Below, one piece after another: positions 8,407 through 16,353 of a stretch of 64,000 nt of DNA. The notes under the pieces were generated by a model. It had not been told where the DNA came from, made no database searches, and was given only the letters and a program-made list of their open reading frames with translations. Each line of letters begins with the position of its first letter. The stretch's first letter is position 1. The DNA lies in assembly GCA_016742095.1 (NCBI GenBank), contig JACVCJ010000016.1, forward strand, positions 1 through 64,000, read 5' to 3'. The stretch is from Bacteroidia bacterium (GTDB taxonomy: Bacteria > Bacteroidota > Bacteroidia > CAIKAF01). A program made the position numbers and the translations under genes.

Positions 8407-9825
8407 TTTCCACCCTCCCCCGAGGGCTCTGTATAATTCTATTTTTGCCAGGTACAGGTTGCAGGTGATGGCGGAGGCTTCCAGTTCGCCCTGCAACAGG
8501 TTCCCCTGTGCGGTGATCACTTCCAGATAGTCAGCCAGGCCGGTCTGGAACAGGAGCCTTGCATCCGTAAGCGCGCCCTGCAGCGTTTTTACCCGGGCTT
8601 CGGCGATCTGCTGCTGTTGTTTCAGCTTTTCCACTTTTACCAGGGCGTCCGAAACTTCGGTCACGGCGGTCAGCACCGATTTTTCAAATTCTATGATGGA
8701 TTTATCACGTTCTATTTTAGCCAGTTCAAACTGGGTTTTGAGGCGGCGGCGGTTAAAGAGCGGCTGGGTAAGTCCGCCGAAAAAGGTACCGAACAGTGAA
8801 CCCGGTATATTGAACCAGTTGCCGGCGGTAAAGGAGTTGAGTCCGGCCCCGAGGTTGATCACCAGCGAAGGGTACATACTGGCCTGGGCCACTCCGGCAC
8901 GGGCATTGGCGGCTTTTACGCGCATTTCGCCCGCTTTTACATCGGGGCGGCGGCTCAGGATACCCAGCGGGAACCCGGCGGACAGGCTGTCGCTCAGCAT
9001 TACGTCGCGCAGGCGGGTGCTGCGGTCCACGGCCGAAGGCTGATCGCCCGAGAGCAGGCGCAGGGCGTTCTCCTGTATCGTAATACGTTGTTCTAACTGT
9101 GGTATCAGCAGGGCCGCGGCCTGTTTCTGCGCTTCTACCAGCTGTACGCCCAGCGAAGTGGTCTGGCCCACGTCTTTGCGCAGTTGCGTCATTTGCAGTA
9201 TACTGTCGTTCAGTTGCAGGTTGCGGCGGGCAATGGCCAGCTGTGCATCCAGCATCAGCAGGTTGTAATACCCCGTGGCTACTGAAGAAACGAGGCTGGT
9301 CTGTACGGCGCGCACACCTTCGGCGCTCTGTATGTAATCGGCCTGCGCGGCTTCTTTCTGGCGGCGCATCTTGCCCCAGATATCGATCTCCCACGAAAGG
9401 GTAACGCCGGCGTTGAAGTCTTCCAGGTGCGTGGTGCCCAGGAAGTTGCTGAGGCTGATGCCGTTGAGGCTGGAACCCGAAGGGCGGTTACTGGCCGCAC
9501 TGATGTTGAAGTTCAGGTCCGGCGCAAAGGCGGCGCGGCTCTGTTTCAGCGTCTGGTTGGCACTTTCGATGTTCTTCAGGGCCAGGCGCATATCAAAATT
9601 GCGTGCGATCGTATGGCTGATCATACCCTGCAGGGCCGTATCCGAAAAGAAATCTTTCCAGGCCAGGTCGGCTATGCTCGACGAATCTTTCGGTTCCGGC
9701 GCATTGCGGAAGTTCCGGGGCAGGTTGGTCTGGGGCCTGCGGAAATTTTTGCCTACGCTGCACGACGCCAGGAACAGTACCAGGGCGGGGAGCAGCAGTG
9801 TGCGTATATATCTGTGTTGCATCAT
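8404..9825 (-). CDS. Outer-membrane efflux lipoprotein (TolC/OprM family)
   Basis: Outer-membrane channel of a tripartite RND efflux pump (NodT/OprM type). The 473 residues start with a lipoprotein signal ending LFLASC and contain the two OEP repeats with long helices (for example AQADYIQSAEGVRAVQTSLVSS) and the family segments GYYNLLMLDAQLAIARRN and LSRRPDVKAGEMRVKAANAR. The trimer would span the outer membrane and dock onto the adaptor. It is third in the operon adaptor-pump-channel and starts 20 bases after the pump gene. Confidence 0.93.
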   Translation of the reverse strand: MMQHRYIRTLLLPALVLFLASCSVGKNFRRPQTNLPRNFRNAPEPKDSSSIADLAWKDFFSDTALQGMISHTIARNFDMRLALKNIESANQTLKQSRAAFAPDLNFNISAASNRPSGSSLNGISLSNFLGTTHLEDFNAGVTLSWEIDIWGKMRRQKEAAQADYIQSAEGVRAVQTSLVSSVATGYYNLLMLDAQLAIARRNLQLNDSILQMTQLRKDVGQTTSLGVQLVEAQKQAAALLIPQLEQRITIQENALRLLSGDQPSAVDRSTRLRDVMLSDSLSAGFPLGILSRRPDVKAGEMRVKAANARAGVAQASMYPSLVINLGAGLNSFTAGNWFNIPGSLFGTFFGGLTQPLFNRRRLKTQFELAKIERDKSIIEFEKSVLTAVTEVSDALVKVEKLKQQQQIAEARVKTLQGALTDARLLFQTGLADYLEVITAQGNLLQGELEASAITCNLYLAKIELYRALGGGWK

Positions 9826-9845
9826 CGTTGTGTTTTTATCCGGTT

Positions 9846-12800
9846 TTAATGGGTTGCTGCGGGTACCGGGACCGCTTTTTTACTTATTTTTTCGTGCAGG
9901 TGCTGGAATACCACGAACAGCACAGGTATGATGAATATACCCAGTACCACGCCGGAGAGCATGCCGCCTACCGCACCGATACTGATGGAATGGTTACCCA
10001 GTGCCGAGGGGCCTTTAGCGCCCATCATCGGTAACAGGCCCACAATAAAGGCCAGGGAGGTCATTACGATCGGGCGCAGACGCAGCCTGGCCGCTTCCAG
10101 GGCCGCTTCGGTGATGCGCATGCCCGACCTGCGGCGCTGTACGGCATATTCCACGATCAGGATGGCGTTCTTGGCCAGCAGACCAATGAGCATAATGAGC
10201 GCTACCTGTACGTAAATGTTATTCTCGATACCGGCAATGCCGATGGCGATAAATACGCCCAGCAGACCGGTAGGGATGGAAAGGATCACCGACAGGGGCA
10301 GGATGTAACTTTCGTACTGGGCAGCCAGCAGGAAGTATACGAAAATGAGACAGAGCGCAAAGATATAGGTCGATTGTCCGCCGGAAGAGATCTCCTCGCG
10401 GGTAATACCCGAGAACTCGTAGGTATAGCCCTGCGGCAGGTCGGTCTTGGCCACTTCTTCCACGGCCTTGATCGCATCCCCGGTACTGAAGCCCGGTTTT
10501 GGGATCACGTTCACCCCGATGGAGTTGAAGAGGTTGTAACGCGTCATGTTCTCCGGTCCGTACACGCGTTTCAACTGTACCAGCGTGTTCAGAGGTACGT
10601 TCTCGCCCAGCATGTTCTTTACGTATACGCCGTTCAGGGCCGAAGGATCGGCGCGGTAGGGAATATCAGCCTGTACCATTACGCGGTAGTATTTACCGAA
10701 ACGGTTAAAGTCAGACGCCTGCATACTGCCGAAATAGGCCTGCATGGTGGTGAGTGCCGCACGTACGCTTACGCCCAGCTGTTTGGCCTTGGCGGCGTCG
10801 ATGCTGAGTTCGAGCTGCGGGTAATCGGCCCGGAAAGGGGTAAAGGCCACCGCTACTTCGGGGCGTGCCATCAGGGAACCGATGAAGCCGTTGGCCACAC
10901 CGCTGAATTTATCTACGGGGCCGCCGCTGCGGTCCTGGAGCACCATGTCCAGACCGTCGATATTACTGAATCCGGGCACGGTAGGGAAGGTGAATACAAA
11001 GAAACTACCGCCCTGTATGGTGTTCAGTTTGCCCTGTATGGTGGCCATCAGCTCGTTCAGGTCTTCGGTCTCACCACGGGTACCCATCGGTTTAAGCTCT
11101 ACAAAGCCCACACCCGATGAGGGACTGGCGGAGTTGGACAGCAGGTTGAACCCGCCGATCAGGTTCACCGATTGTACGGCTTCCATTTCGCGCATCATCT
11201 TTCCGGCCTCCTGCAGTACACCATTGGTGCGGTCCAGCGAGGAGCCGCCCGGCGTAGAGAGCGCAAAAATGGCAAAACTCTGGTCTTCTGCCGGTATAAA
11301 GCCGGTACGTGTACTACGCATCAGCAGTACGGTAGCTACGATGATGAGGGCCAGTCCGCCCAGGCTTACCCATTTGTTGCGGATAAGGAACTGCAGGCTG
11401 CGGCCGTAGCGGGTGGTAAGGGCGTCGAAGCCTTTGTTGAAGCCGCCGCCCAGGCGTTTTACCATGCTCTGACGCAGTGATTTTTCGCCTTTTTGTGCGC
11501 CGTGTGTATTTTTAAGGAAGAGCGCCGAAAGTGCCGGGCTCAGCGTAAGGGCGTTCACCGCCGAAATAAGGATGGCGATGGCCAGTGTAAAGGCAAACTG
11601 CCGGTAGAACACGCCCGAGGAACCTGTCATGAAACCTACGGGCAGGAACACGGCCGACATCACGAGGGTAATGGATATGATGGCGCCGGTGATCTCGCTC
11701 ATGGCCGAAAGGGTGGCCGTTTTGGCGTCCATATGTTCGTTCTCCATCTTGGCGTGCACCGCTTCGACGACCACAATGGCATCGTCCACCACGATACCGA
11801 TGGCCAGTACCAGGGCAAAGAGCGTGAGCAGGTTTATGGAGAAACCGAACAGCTGCATAAAGAAGAAAGTACCGATCACGGCTACCGGCACGGCAATGGC
11901 CGGGATCAGCGTAGAACGGAAATCCTGCAGGAAGATCAGTACCACGATGAATACCAGTACAAAGGCTTCCATCAGCGTACTTTTTACCTGGTCTATCGAC
12001 TGGTCGAGGGCGCGTTTGGTGCTGTAGGGTACAATGTATTCAATGCCCGCCGGGAAACTGGCTTCCTGTTTTTTGAGCAGGGCCGTAAGTGCGGTCTGTA
12101 TCTCGTTGGCATTGGAACCGGCGGTCTGGAAGATGGCGATACCTACGGTAGGCTGTCCGTTCACGAAACTTTCGCCCGAGTAGGTAAAGGATCCCAGCTC
12201 GATGCGGGCCACGTCTTTCAGTTTCAGCAGAGAGCCGTCGGGATTGGCGCGGATGATCATGTTCTCATACTCTTCCGGGCGGTTCATTTTGCCCTTGTAC
12301 TTGATGATGTATTCAAAGGTCTCGTCGCTGCCTTCGCCAAAGCGGCCGGGGGCGGCGTCCATATTCTGGTCCTGTATGGCGGCCATCACTTCCTGCGGGG
12401 TAATGTTGTAGGAAGCCATCTGCGGCGGATTGAGCCATATACGCATGGAATAGTCCTTGGGACTGCCGAAGGCCATGGCCTGGGCTACGCCTTTTACACG
12501 CTTGATCTCCGGTATTACGTTGATCTTGGCATAGTTCTCAATAAAGGCATGGTCGTATTTTTTAGCGTCGGTGCTGTACAGGTTCACGAACATCATGATA
12601 CTGTTCTGCTGTTTGGTGGTGGAAACCCCCATCTGCAACACCTCGGCGGGCAGCTGGTTACTGGCCTGCGCCACGCGGTTCTGTACGTTCACGGCGGCCT
12701 GGTCGGGATCGGTACCCAGTTCAAAGTATACACTGATGTTCAGCGATCCGTCGTTACCGGCCGATGAACTCATATAGGTCATGTTCTCCACCCCGTTGAT

Positions 12801-13004
12801 CGATTCTTCGAGGGAAGGAGCCACCGAACGGATCACCGTTTCGGCATTGGCCCCGGGATAGTTGGCGGTAACCAGTACCACGGGCGGGGCAATATCGGGG
12901 AACTGGGTTATGGGCAGCGTGGCCAGGCCCAGACCTCCGAGCAGCACCAGCAGTATGGAAATTACCGTGGCCAGCACGGGTCTTTCAATAAAAATTTTAA
13001 GCAT
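9846..13004 (-). CDS. RND multidrug efflux pump (AcrB/MexF family)
   Basis: Inner-membrane proton-driven drug exporter of the hydrophobe/amphiphile efflux-1 family, 1,052 aa, the usual length. It starts with the classic MLKIFIERPVLATVISI. Proton-relay residues are visible: the Asp pair in GIVVDDAIVVVE (transmembrane helix 4) and the Lys in LLAKNAILIVEYAVQRR (helix 10). The twofold internal repeat and two large periplasmic porter loops are present. It sits between the adaptor and TolC-like genes. Substrates cannot be read from sequence; regulation is probably by the divergent LytS/LytTR pair. Confidence 0.96.
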   Translation of the reverse strand: MLKIFIERPVLATVISILLVLLGGLGLATLPITQFPDIAPPVVLVTANYPGANAETVIRSVAPSLEESINGVENMTYMSSSAGNDGSLNISVYFELGTDPDQAAVNVQNRVAQASNQLPAEVLQMGVSTTKQQNSIMMFVNLYSTDAKKYDHAFIENYAKINVIPEIKRVKGVAQAMAFGSPKDYSMRIWLNPPQMASYNITPQEVMAAIQDQNMDAAPGRFGEGSDETFEYIIKYKGKMNRPEEYENMIIRANPDGSLLKLKDVARIELGSFTYSGESFVNGQPTVGIAIFQTAGSNANEIQTALTALLKKQEASFPAGIEYIVPYSTKRALDQSIDQVKSTLMEAFVLVFIVVLIFLQDFRSTLIPAIAVPVAVIGTFFFMQLFGFSINLLTLFALVLAIGIVVDDAIVVVEAVHAKMENEHMDAKTATLSAMSEITGAIISITLVMSAVFLPVGFMTGSSGVFYRQFAFTLAIAILISAVNALTLSPALSALFLKNTHGAQKGEKSLRQSMVKRLGGGFNKGFDALTTRYGRSLQFLIRNKWVSLGGLALIIVATVLLMRSTRTGFIPAEDQSFAIFALSTPGGSSLDRTNGVLQEAGKMMREMEAVQSVNLIGGFNLLSNSASPSSGVGFVELKPMGTRGETEDLNELMATIQGKLNTIQGGSFFVFTFPTVPGFSNIDGLDMVLQDRSGGPVDKFSGVANGFIGSLMARPEVAVAFTPFRADYPQLELSIDAAKAKQLGVSVRAALTTMQAYFGSMQASDFNRFGKYYRVMVQADIPYRADPSALNGVYVKNMLGENVPLNTLVQLKRVYGPENMTRYNLFNSIGVNVIPKPGFSTGDAIKAVEEVAKTDLPQGYTYEFSGITREEISSGGQSTYIFALCLIFVYFLLAAQYESYILPLSVILSIPTGLLGVFIAIGIAGIENNIYVQVALIMLIGLLAKNAILIVEYAVQRRRSGMRITEAALEAARLRLRPIVMTSLAFIVGLLPMMGAKGPSALGNHSISIGAVGGMLSGVVLGIFIIPVLFVVFQHLHEKISKKAVPVPAATH

Positions 13005-13024
13005 ATCGTCGTCTACGTTGTTTT

Positions 13025-13068
13025 ACATAAACCGCCCGGCCTCTGCTATATGTAAAGCCAGGCGGTCT
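13025..13068 (-). other. Intergenic hairpin inside the efflux operon
   Basis: In the minus-strand transcript, ACCGCCTGGC pairs with GCCGGGCGGT across a 16-nt loop, between the adaptor and pump genes. There is no good U-run after it. It may set the ratio of adaptor to pump mRNA by partial termination or protection from decay. Confidence 0.45.
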
Positions 13069-13091
13069 TTTATCTTTATATATGGGATGCT

Positions 13092-14246
13092 CTATTTGGC
13101 AGCTTTGGCCGGTACCGGGCTTATCTCGGCGCCGTCCTGCAGCAGGTGCAGGCTTCCGGTTACGATCCTGCTGCCGGGGTTCAGCCCTTCGTTTACCAGG
13201 TAGGCATTTTCGTGTTTGCCACCAATGGTGATGGGCGTCATTTTTACTTTATTGCTGTCTCCGAGTACGTACACAAACGTGCGGTCCTGCAGTTCGAAAG
13301 TGGCTTCCTGCGGGATCATGAGCACGCCCTGGTGTACCTGGTTGAGGCGTACCTTACCGGTATTGCCCGAGCGCAGCATGCCGTTCTTATTGGGGAAGTT
13401 GGCGCGCAGGCTGATGGAACCGGTGGTCTTGTCGAACTGTCCGTCCACCATCTCGATGCGGCCCTGTTCGGGGTACAGGTTCCCGTCGGCCAGTACCAGG
13501 GTCACCGGCAGCAGGTTTTTGATCTTTTCGGGAATGTCTTCGCCCTTGTTATCGCGGTTAAAGGCAATAAAGTCCATTTCGCTCATGGAGAAATAGGCGT
13601 ATACTTCGTGTACGTCCGAAAGGGTAGTGAGGGCCTGTACGTCCATACGTCCCACCAGGTTGCCCAGGCGTTTGGGAATACGGCCTATGTAGCCGTTCAC
13701 CGGAGCTTTGATGAGCGTATAGTCCAGGTTGATGCGGGCCATGGCCACGGCGGCCTTGCTCTGGGCCACATTGGCCCTGGCGGCTTCGTAGGCGGCTTCC
13801 ACGGTTTTCAGCTGAATTTCAGAAACCACGTTGTTGCGGCTCAGTACCTTCATTTTGTTCACTTCCAGCTCAGCGTTCAGCAGGTTGGCCTCGGCGGCCT
13901 GTTGTGCGGCCATGGCATTGTTCAGCTGCTCGCGGTAAGGCTGATCGTTGATCTTGAACAGGGGCTGACCTTCTTTTACAAAGGCGCCTTCGTCTACAAA
14001 GATCTTATCGAGGTAACCGTCTACCTGGGCGCGGATCTCTACGTTCACGCGGCCTTCGAGTGCGGCGGAATATTCTTTGTAGGTTTGTGCCGAGGTGGTG
14101 TCCGTCGCCAGAACGGGTACCGAAGGAGCCTCGCTTACGCCGCCCGGACTGTTGGCCGAGCCGGAGCTGCATCCCCAGGCCAGTAGCAAAGCGGCAAGTA
14201 TGGCAAGCATACCTGTATGTTGGATGGAAATTGTTTTGTTTGACAT
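13092..14246 (-). CDS. RND efflux periplasmic adaptor (membrane fusion protein)
   Basis: Adaptor of the AcrA/MexA type linking pump and outer-membrane channel. About 384 aa from the preferred ATG at 14246 (MSNKTIS...); an upstream in-frame start at 14270 would only prepend a basic stretch. The lipoprotein signal ends LLLAWGC. Domains in order: barrel-sandwich half-motif (VEIRAQVDGYLDKIFVDEGAFVKEGQPLFKI), a helical hairpin around residues 115-185, the second half-motif (INLDYTLIKAPVNGYIGRI), then beta-barrel and membrane-proximal domains. First gene of the three-gene operon; its upstream region carries phased repeats and a palindrome. Confidence 0.94.
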   Translation of the reverse strand: MSNKTISIQHTGMLAILAALLLAWGCSSGSANSPGGVSEAPSVPVLATDTTSAQTYKEYSAALEGRVNVEIRAQVDGYLDKIFVDEGAFVKEGQPLFKINDQPYREQLNNAMAAQQAAEANLLNAELEVNKMKVLSRNNVVSEIQLKTVEAAYEAARANVAQSKAAVAMARINLDYTLIKAPVNGYIGRIPKRLGNLVGRMDVQALTTLSDVHEVYAYFSMSEMDFIAFNRDNKGEDIPEKIKNLLPVTLVLADGNLYPEQGRIEMVDGQFDKTTGSISLRANFPNKNGMLRSGNTGKVRLNQVHQGVLMIPQEATFELQDRTFVYVLGDSNKVKMTPITIGGKHENAYLVNEGLNPGSRIVTGSLHLLQDGAEISPVPAKAAK

Positions 14247-14303
14247 TTTGTGTTTTTTTTGAGGGTACAAAACAACGAAACGCAGAAATATTTAGGAAAG
14301 CAG

Positions 14304-14347
14304 AATGACCAATAAACTGCTGAAATGACGAATTCAATTCGTCATTT
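14304..14347. promoter_or_regulatory. Phased AATGAC repeats and 12-bp-arm palindrome
   Basis: Between the efflux operon (minus) and the LytS gene (plus) lies a near-perfect palindrome with arms AAATGACGAATT (14323-14334) and AATTCGTCATTT (14336-14347) around a single C. The left arm's AATGAC (14324-14329) repeats a copy exactly 20 bases upstream (14304-14309), and the right arm gives an inverted GTCATT. No gene ends here, so it is not a terminator. Direct repeats about two helical turns apart are typical of LytTR-family targets, so this is a candidate operator for the adjacent response regulator controlling the pump. Confidence 0.55.
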
Positions 14348-14507
14348 TTTATTGCAGTAAATGCCTATATTGGGTTCCTTTGCATTCGCATAACATATAG
14401 ATCATACACACTTTGTTATATATGAAGCATACCAGTCATACCGTTTTCATCTGTACAGTCCCCGGCTGTGCGGCGGAAACATTTATTCACTTAACCAGGG
14501 AACTGTT

Positions 14508-15623
14508 TTGAGCGTAGCAACCTTAAGCATAAAGGAACTGGTGCCCTCGTTCCGCGGAAATATCCTGGAACAGCGCTGGCTGCAGGAACTGCTGGTGGTA
14601 ACCACCCTGTTTACGCTGTTCACCCTGAACGAGTGGACCTATATCTCGGGCTGGGACGATCTCCGCAGTGGCATAGCCTATTTCGGCATCCTGTATGCAC
14701 ATGCCCAGGTGCACCGTTTCCTGGTGCTGCCCATCCTGCTCGACCGGCATAAACCGCTTCCGTACATCAGCTATTCGTTACTGTTGCTGCTGGTATTTTC
14801 GGCCATACTGCACTTTGTAAGCATTTACTGGATCTACCCCGACTGTTTCCTGTATAAATCGGCCGCCCAGGATACGTTCATTTTTCATGTGGCCACCTGC
14901 GCCCTTACCCTCATAGCCATGCTTACGCCCTTCCTGATCCTGCGTTTTTACCGTCAGCAGAAACGGGAGGCCATGTCGCGCATCTGTGTGAACGAAATGG
15001 AGCTGAACCTGCTGCGTTCCCAGCTGAACCCGCACTTTATGTTCAATATGTTCAACAACCTCTACGGCATCAGTCTGAAGGAGCCCGAACGTATGCCCGA
15101 CCTGATCCTGCAGGTGTCGCAGCTGATGCGTTACCAGGTGGAGAACAACAGCCGCATGTGGGTGTCCCTGGCCGATGAACTGGCCTTTATCGAAAGCTGT
15201 ATCGCCCTGGAAGAAGAACGGGTGAGCCGCCGCTGTAAAATTCATTACGAGTACGAAAATAATTCAGCCAGGGAATACGATCAGATCGCACCCATGATCC
15301 TGATCCCCTTTATTGAAAATGCCTTTAAGCACGGCACCAACAGCATGGAGTCCTGCTATGTGTGTATCTGTATACAGGTAAAAGACGCCTGCCTGCAAAT
15401 GGAAATAGTGAACTCCATCCCTAAAAATGCCGATATTTCGAAGGTTTCTACCGGTATCGGGCTGCAGAACGCCCGGCAGCGTCTGAATATTCTGTATCCC
15501 GGAACGAAACACCGGCTTACCATAGAGACCACAAAAACCGAATATAAGGTTAAATTAGCGCTGCGATTATTTTCAAAAGAAGAACTGCATGACCGAGAAA
15601 TTCAGGTGTCTGATTGTAGATGA
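14508..15623 (+). CDS. LytS/YehU-family sensor histidine kinase
   Basis: Membrane sensor kinase of the LytS (His_kinase) class, 371 aa. About four hydrophobic segments occupy residues 25-150, with no separate ligand domain. The phospho-acceptor His176 is in SQLNPHFMFNMFNNL, and the ATP-binding N-box is PFIENAFKHG, followed by GIGLQNARQRL. The chosen start is TTG at 14508, preceded by AGGGAA; no ATG is available before the first membrane segment. It overlaps the response regulator gene by 35 bases, so they form one unit. Divergent from the RND efflux operon, which it probably controls. Confidence 0.9.
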   Translation: MSVATLSIKELVPSFRGNILEQRWLQELLVVTTLFTLFTLNEWTYISGWDDLRSGIAYFGILYAHAQVHRFLVLPILLDRHKPLPYISYSLLLLLVFSAILHFVSIYWIYPDCFLYKSAAQDTFIFHVATCALTLIAMLTPFLILRFYRQQKREAMSRICVNEMELNLLRSQLNPHFMFNMFNNLYGISLKEPERMPDLILQVSQLMRYQVENNSRMWVSLADELAFIESCIALEEERVSRRCKIHYEYENNSAREYDQIAPMILIPFIENAFKHGTNSMESCYVCICIQVKDACLQMEIVNSIPKNADISKVSTGIGLQNARQRLNILYPGTKHRLTIETTKTEYKVKLALRLFSKEELHDREIQVSDCR

Positions 15624-16302
15624 CGAATCCGCCGCCCATTACGTACTCACCAGTTATATTGAACGTATCGAGCGGCTTGAACTGGCCGGACAGTGCTACA
15701 ATGTGCTGGAGGCCATCAATTTTTTGCACCAGAACCCGGTAGACCTGCTGTTTCTCGACATCAACATGCCCGAACTCAGCGGTTTTGACCTGCTGAAGAC
15801 CCTCACCAATCCGCCCAAGGTAATTATTACCACCGCCTATTCAGAATTTGCCCTGGAAAGCTATGAGTACTGGGTGATCGATTACCTGCTGAAACCCATT
15901 GAATTCCCGCGTTTCCTGAAGGCCATAGACCGTTTCCTGATCACGCTGCCTGCGGATAGCGATCCCGAAGCCTTCCCGGCCGCACAACCCGATCCGGACC
16001 TGCCTTTTATGGTAAAGGTAGACGGCGAACAGGTGCGTATACATCCCGATGAACTGCTGTATGCCCAGAGCCTGGGAAATTACGTAAAACTCATCACCAC
16101 GCGGCAGACCTTCCTGGCCACCATTACCACCACGGAGCTGGAACACCGCCTGCCCCCCGCACATTTTATGCGTATTCACAAATCGTACATCGTGTCCCTG
16201 GATAAAATTACGCGTTCCGGGAACGGTTTTGTGATCGTAGGCCAAACGGAACTGCCCGTGGGCATTACCTACCGCCGCGAACTGGCCGAGCGTCTGCGCT
16301 AA
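15589..16302 (+). CDS. LytTR-family response regulator
   Basis: DNA-binding response regulator of the AlgR/AgrA/LytR type, 237 aa. The receiver domain (about 5-120) has the acidic pair Asp11-Asp12, phospho-acceptor Asp57 (LLFLDINMPELSG), the switch Thr in ITTAYSEFALES and Lys in LLKPIEF. The LytTR domain (about 135-237) shows FMVKVDGEQVRIHPDELLYAQSLGNYVKL and FMRIHKSYIVSLDKI. It is expressed with the overlapping LytS-type kinase. LytTR proteins bind direct repeats spaced about two helical turns apart; a matching array sits at 14304-14347. Confidence 0.93.
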   Translation: MTEKFRCLIVDDESAAHYVLTSYIERIERLELAGQCYNVLEAINFLHQNPVDLLFLDINMPELSGFDLLKTLTNPPKVIITTAYSEFALESYEYWVIDYLLKPIEFPRFLKAIDRFLITLPADSDPEAFPAAQPDPDLPFMVKVDGEQVRIHPDELLYAQSLGNYVKLITTRQTFLATITTTELEHRLPPAHFMRIHKSYIVSLDKITRSGNGFVIVGQTELPVGITYRRELAERLR

Positions 16303-16333
16303 AAAAAAGAGCCCCGCAATGCAGGGCCCTTTC
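16303..16333. terminator. Bidirectional terminator after the LytTR regulator
   Basis: The inverted repeat GAGCCC(C)GC-AAT-GC(A)GGGCCC is flanked by an eight-A run and TTTCT, between the convergent regulator gene and the T9SS protein gene. Confidence 0.7.
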
Positions 16334-16353
16334 TACACGATATTTTTCTGTTT

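Noticed and set aside
13025-13068. Strong terminator between adaptor and pump genes
   Set aside because: The hairpin lacks a U-run and the pump would be cut off from its adaptor; kept only as an intra-operon hairpin.
14323-14347. Palindrome as an intrinsic terminator
   Set aside because: It has a T-run but no gene ends upstream on that strand; it lies between divergent starts, so an operator is more likely.
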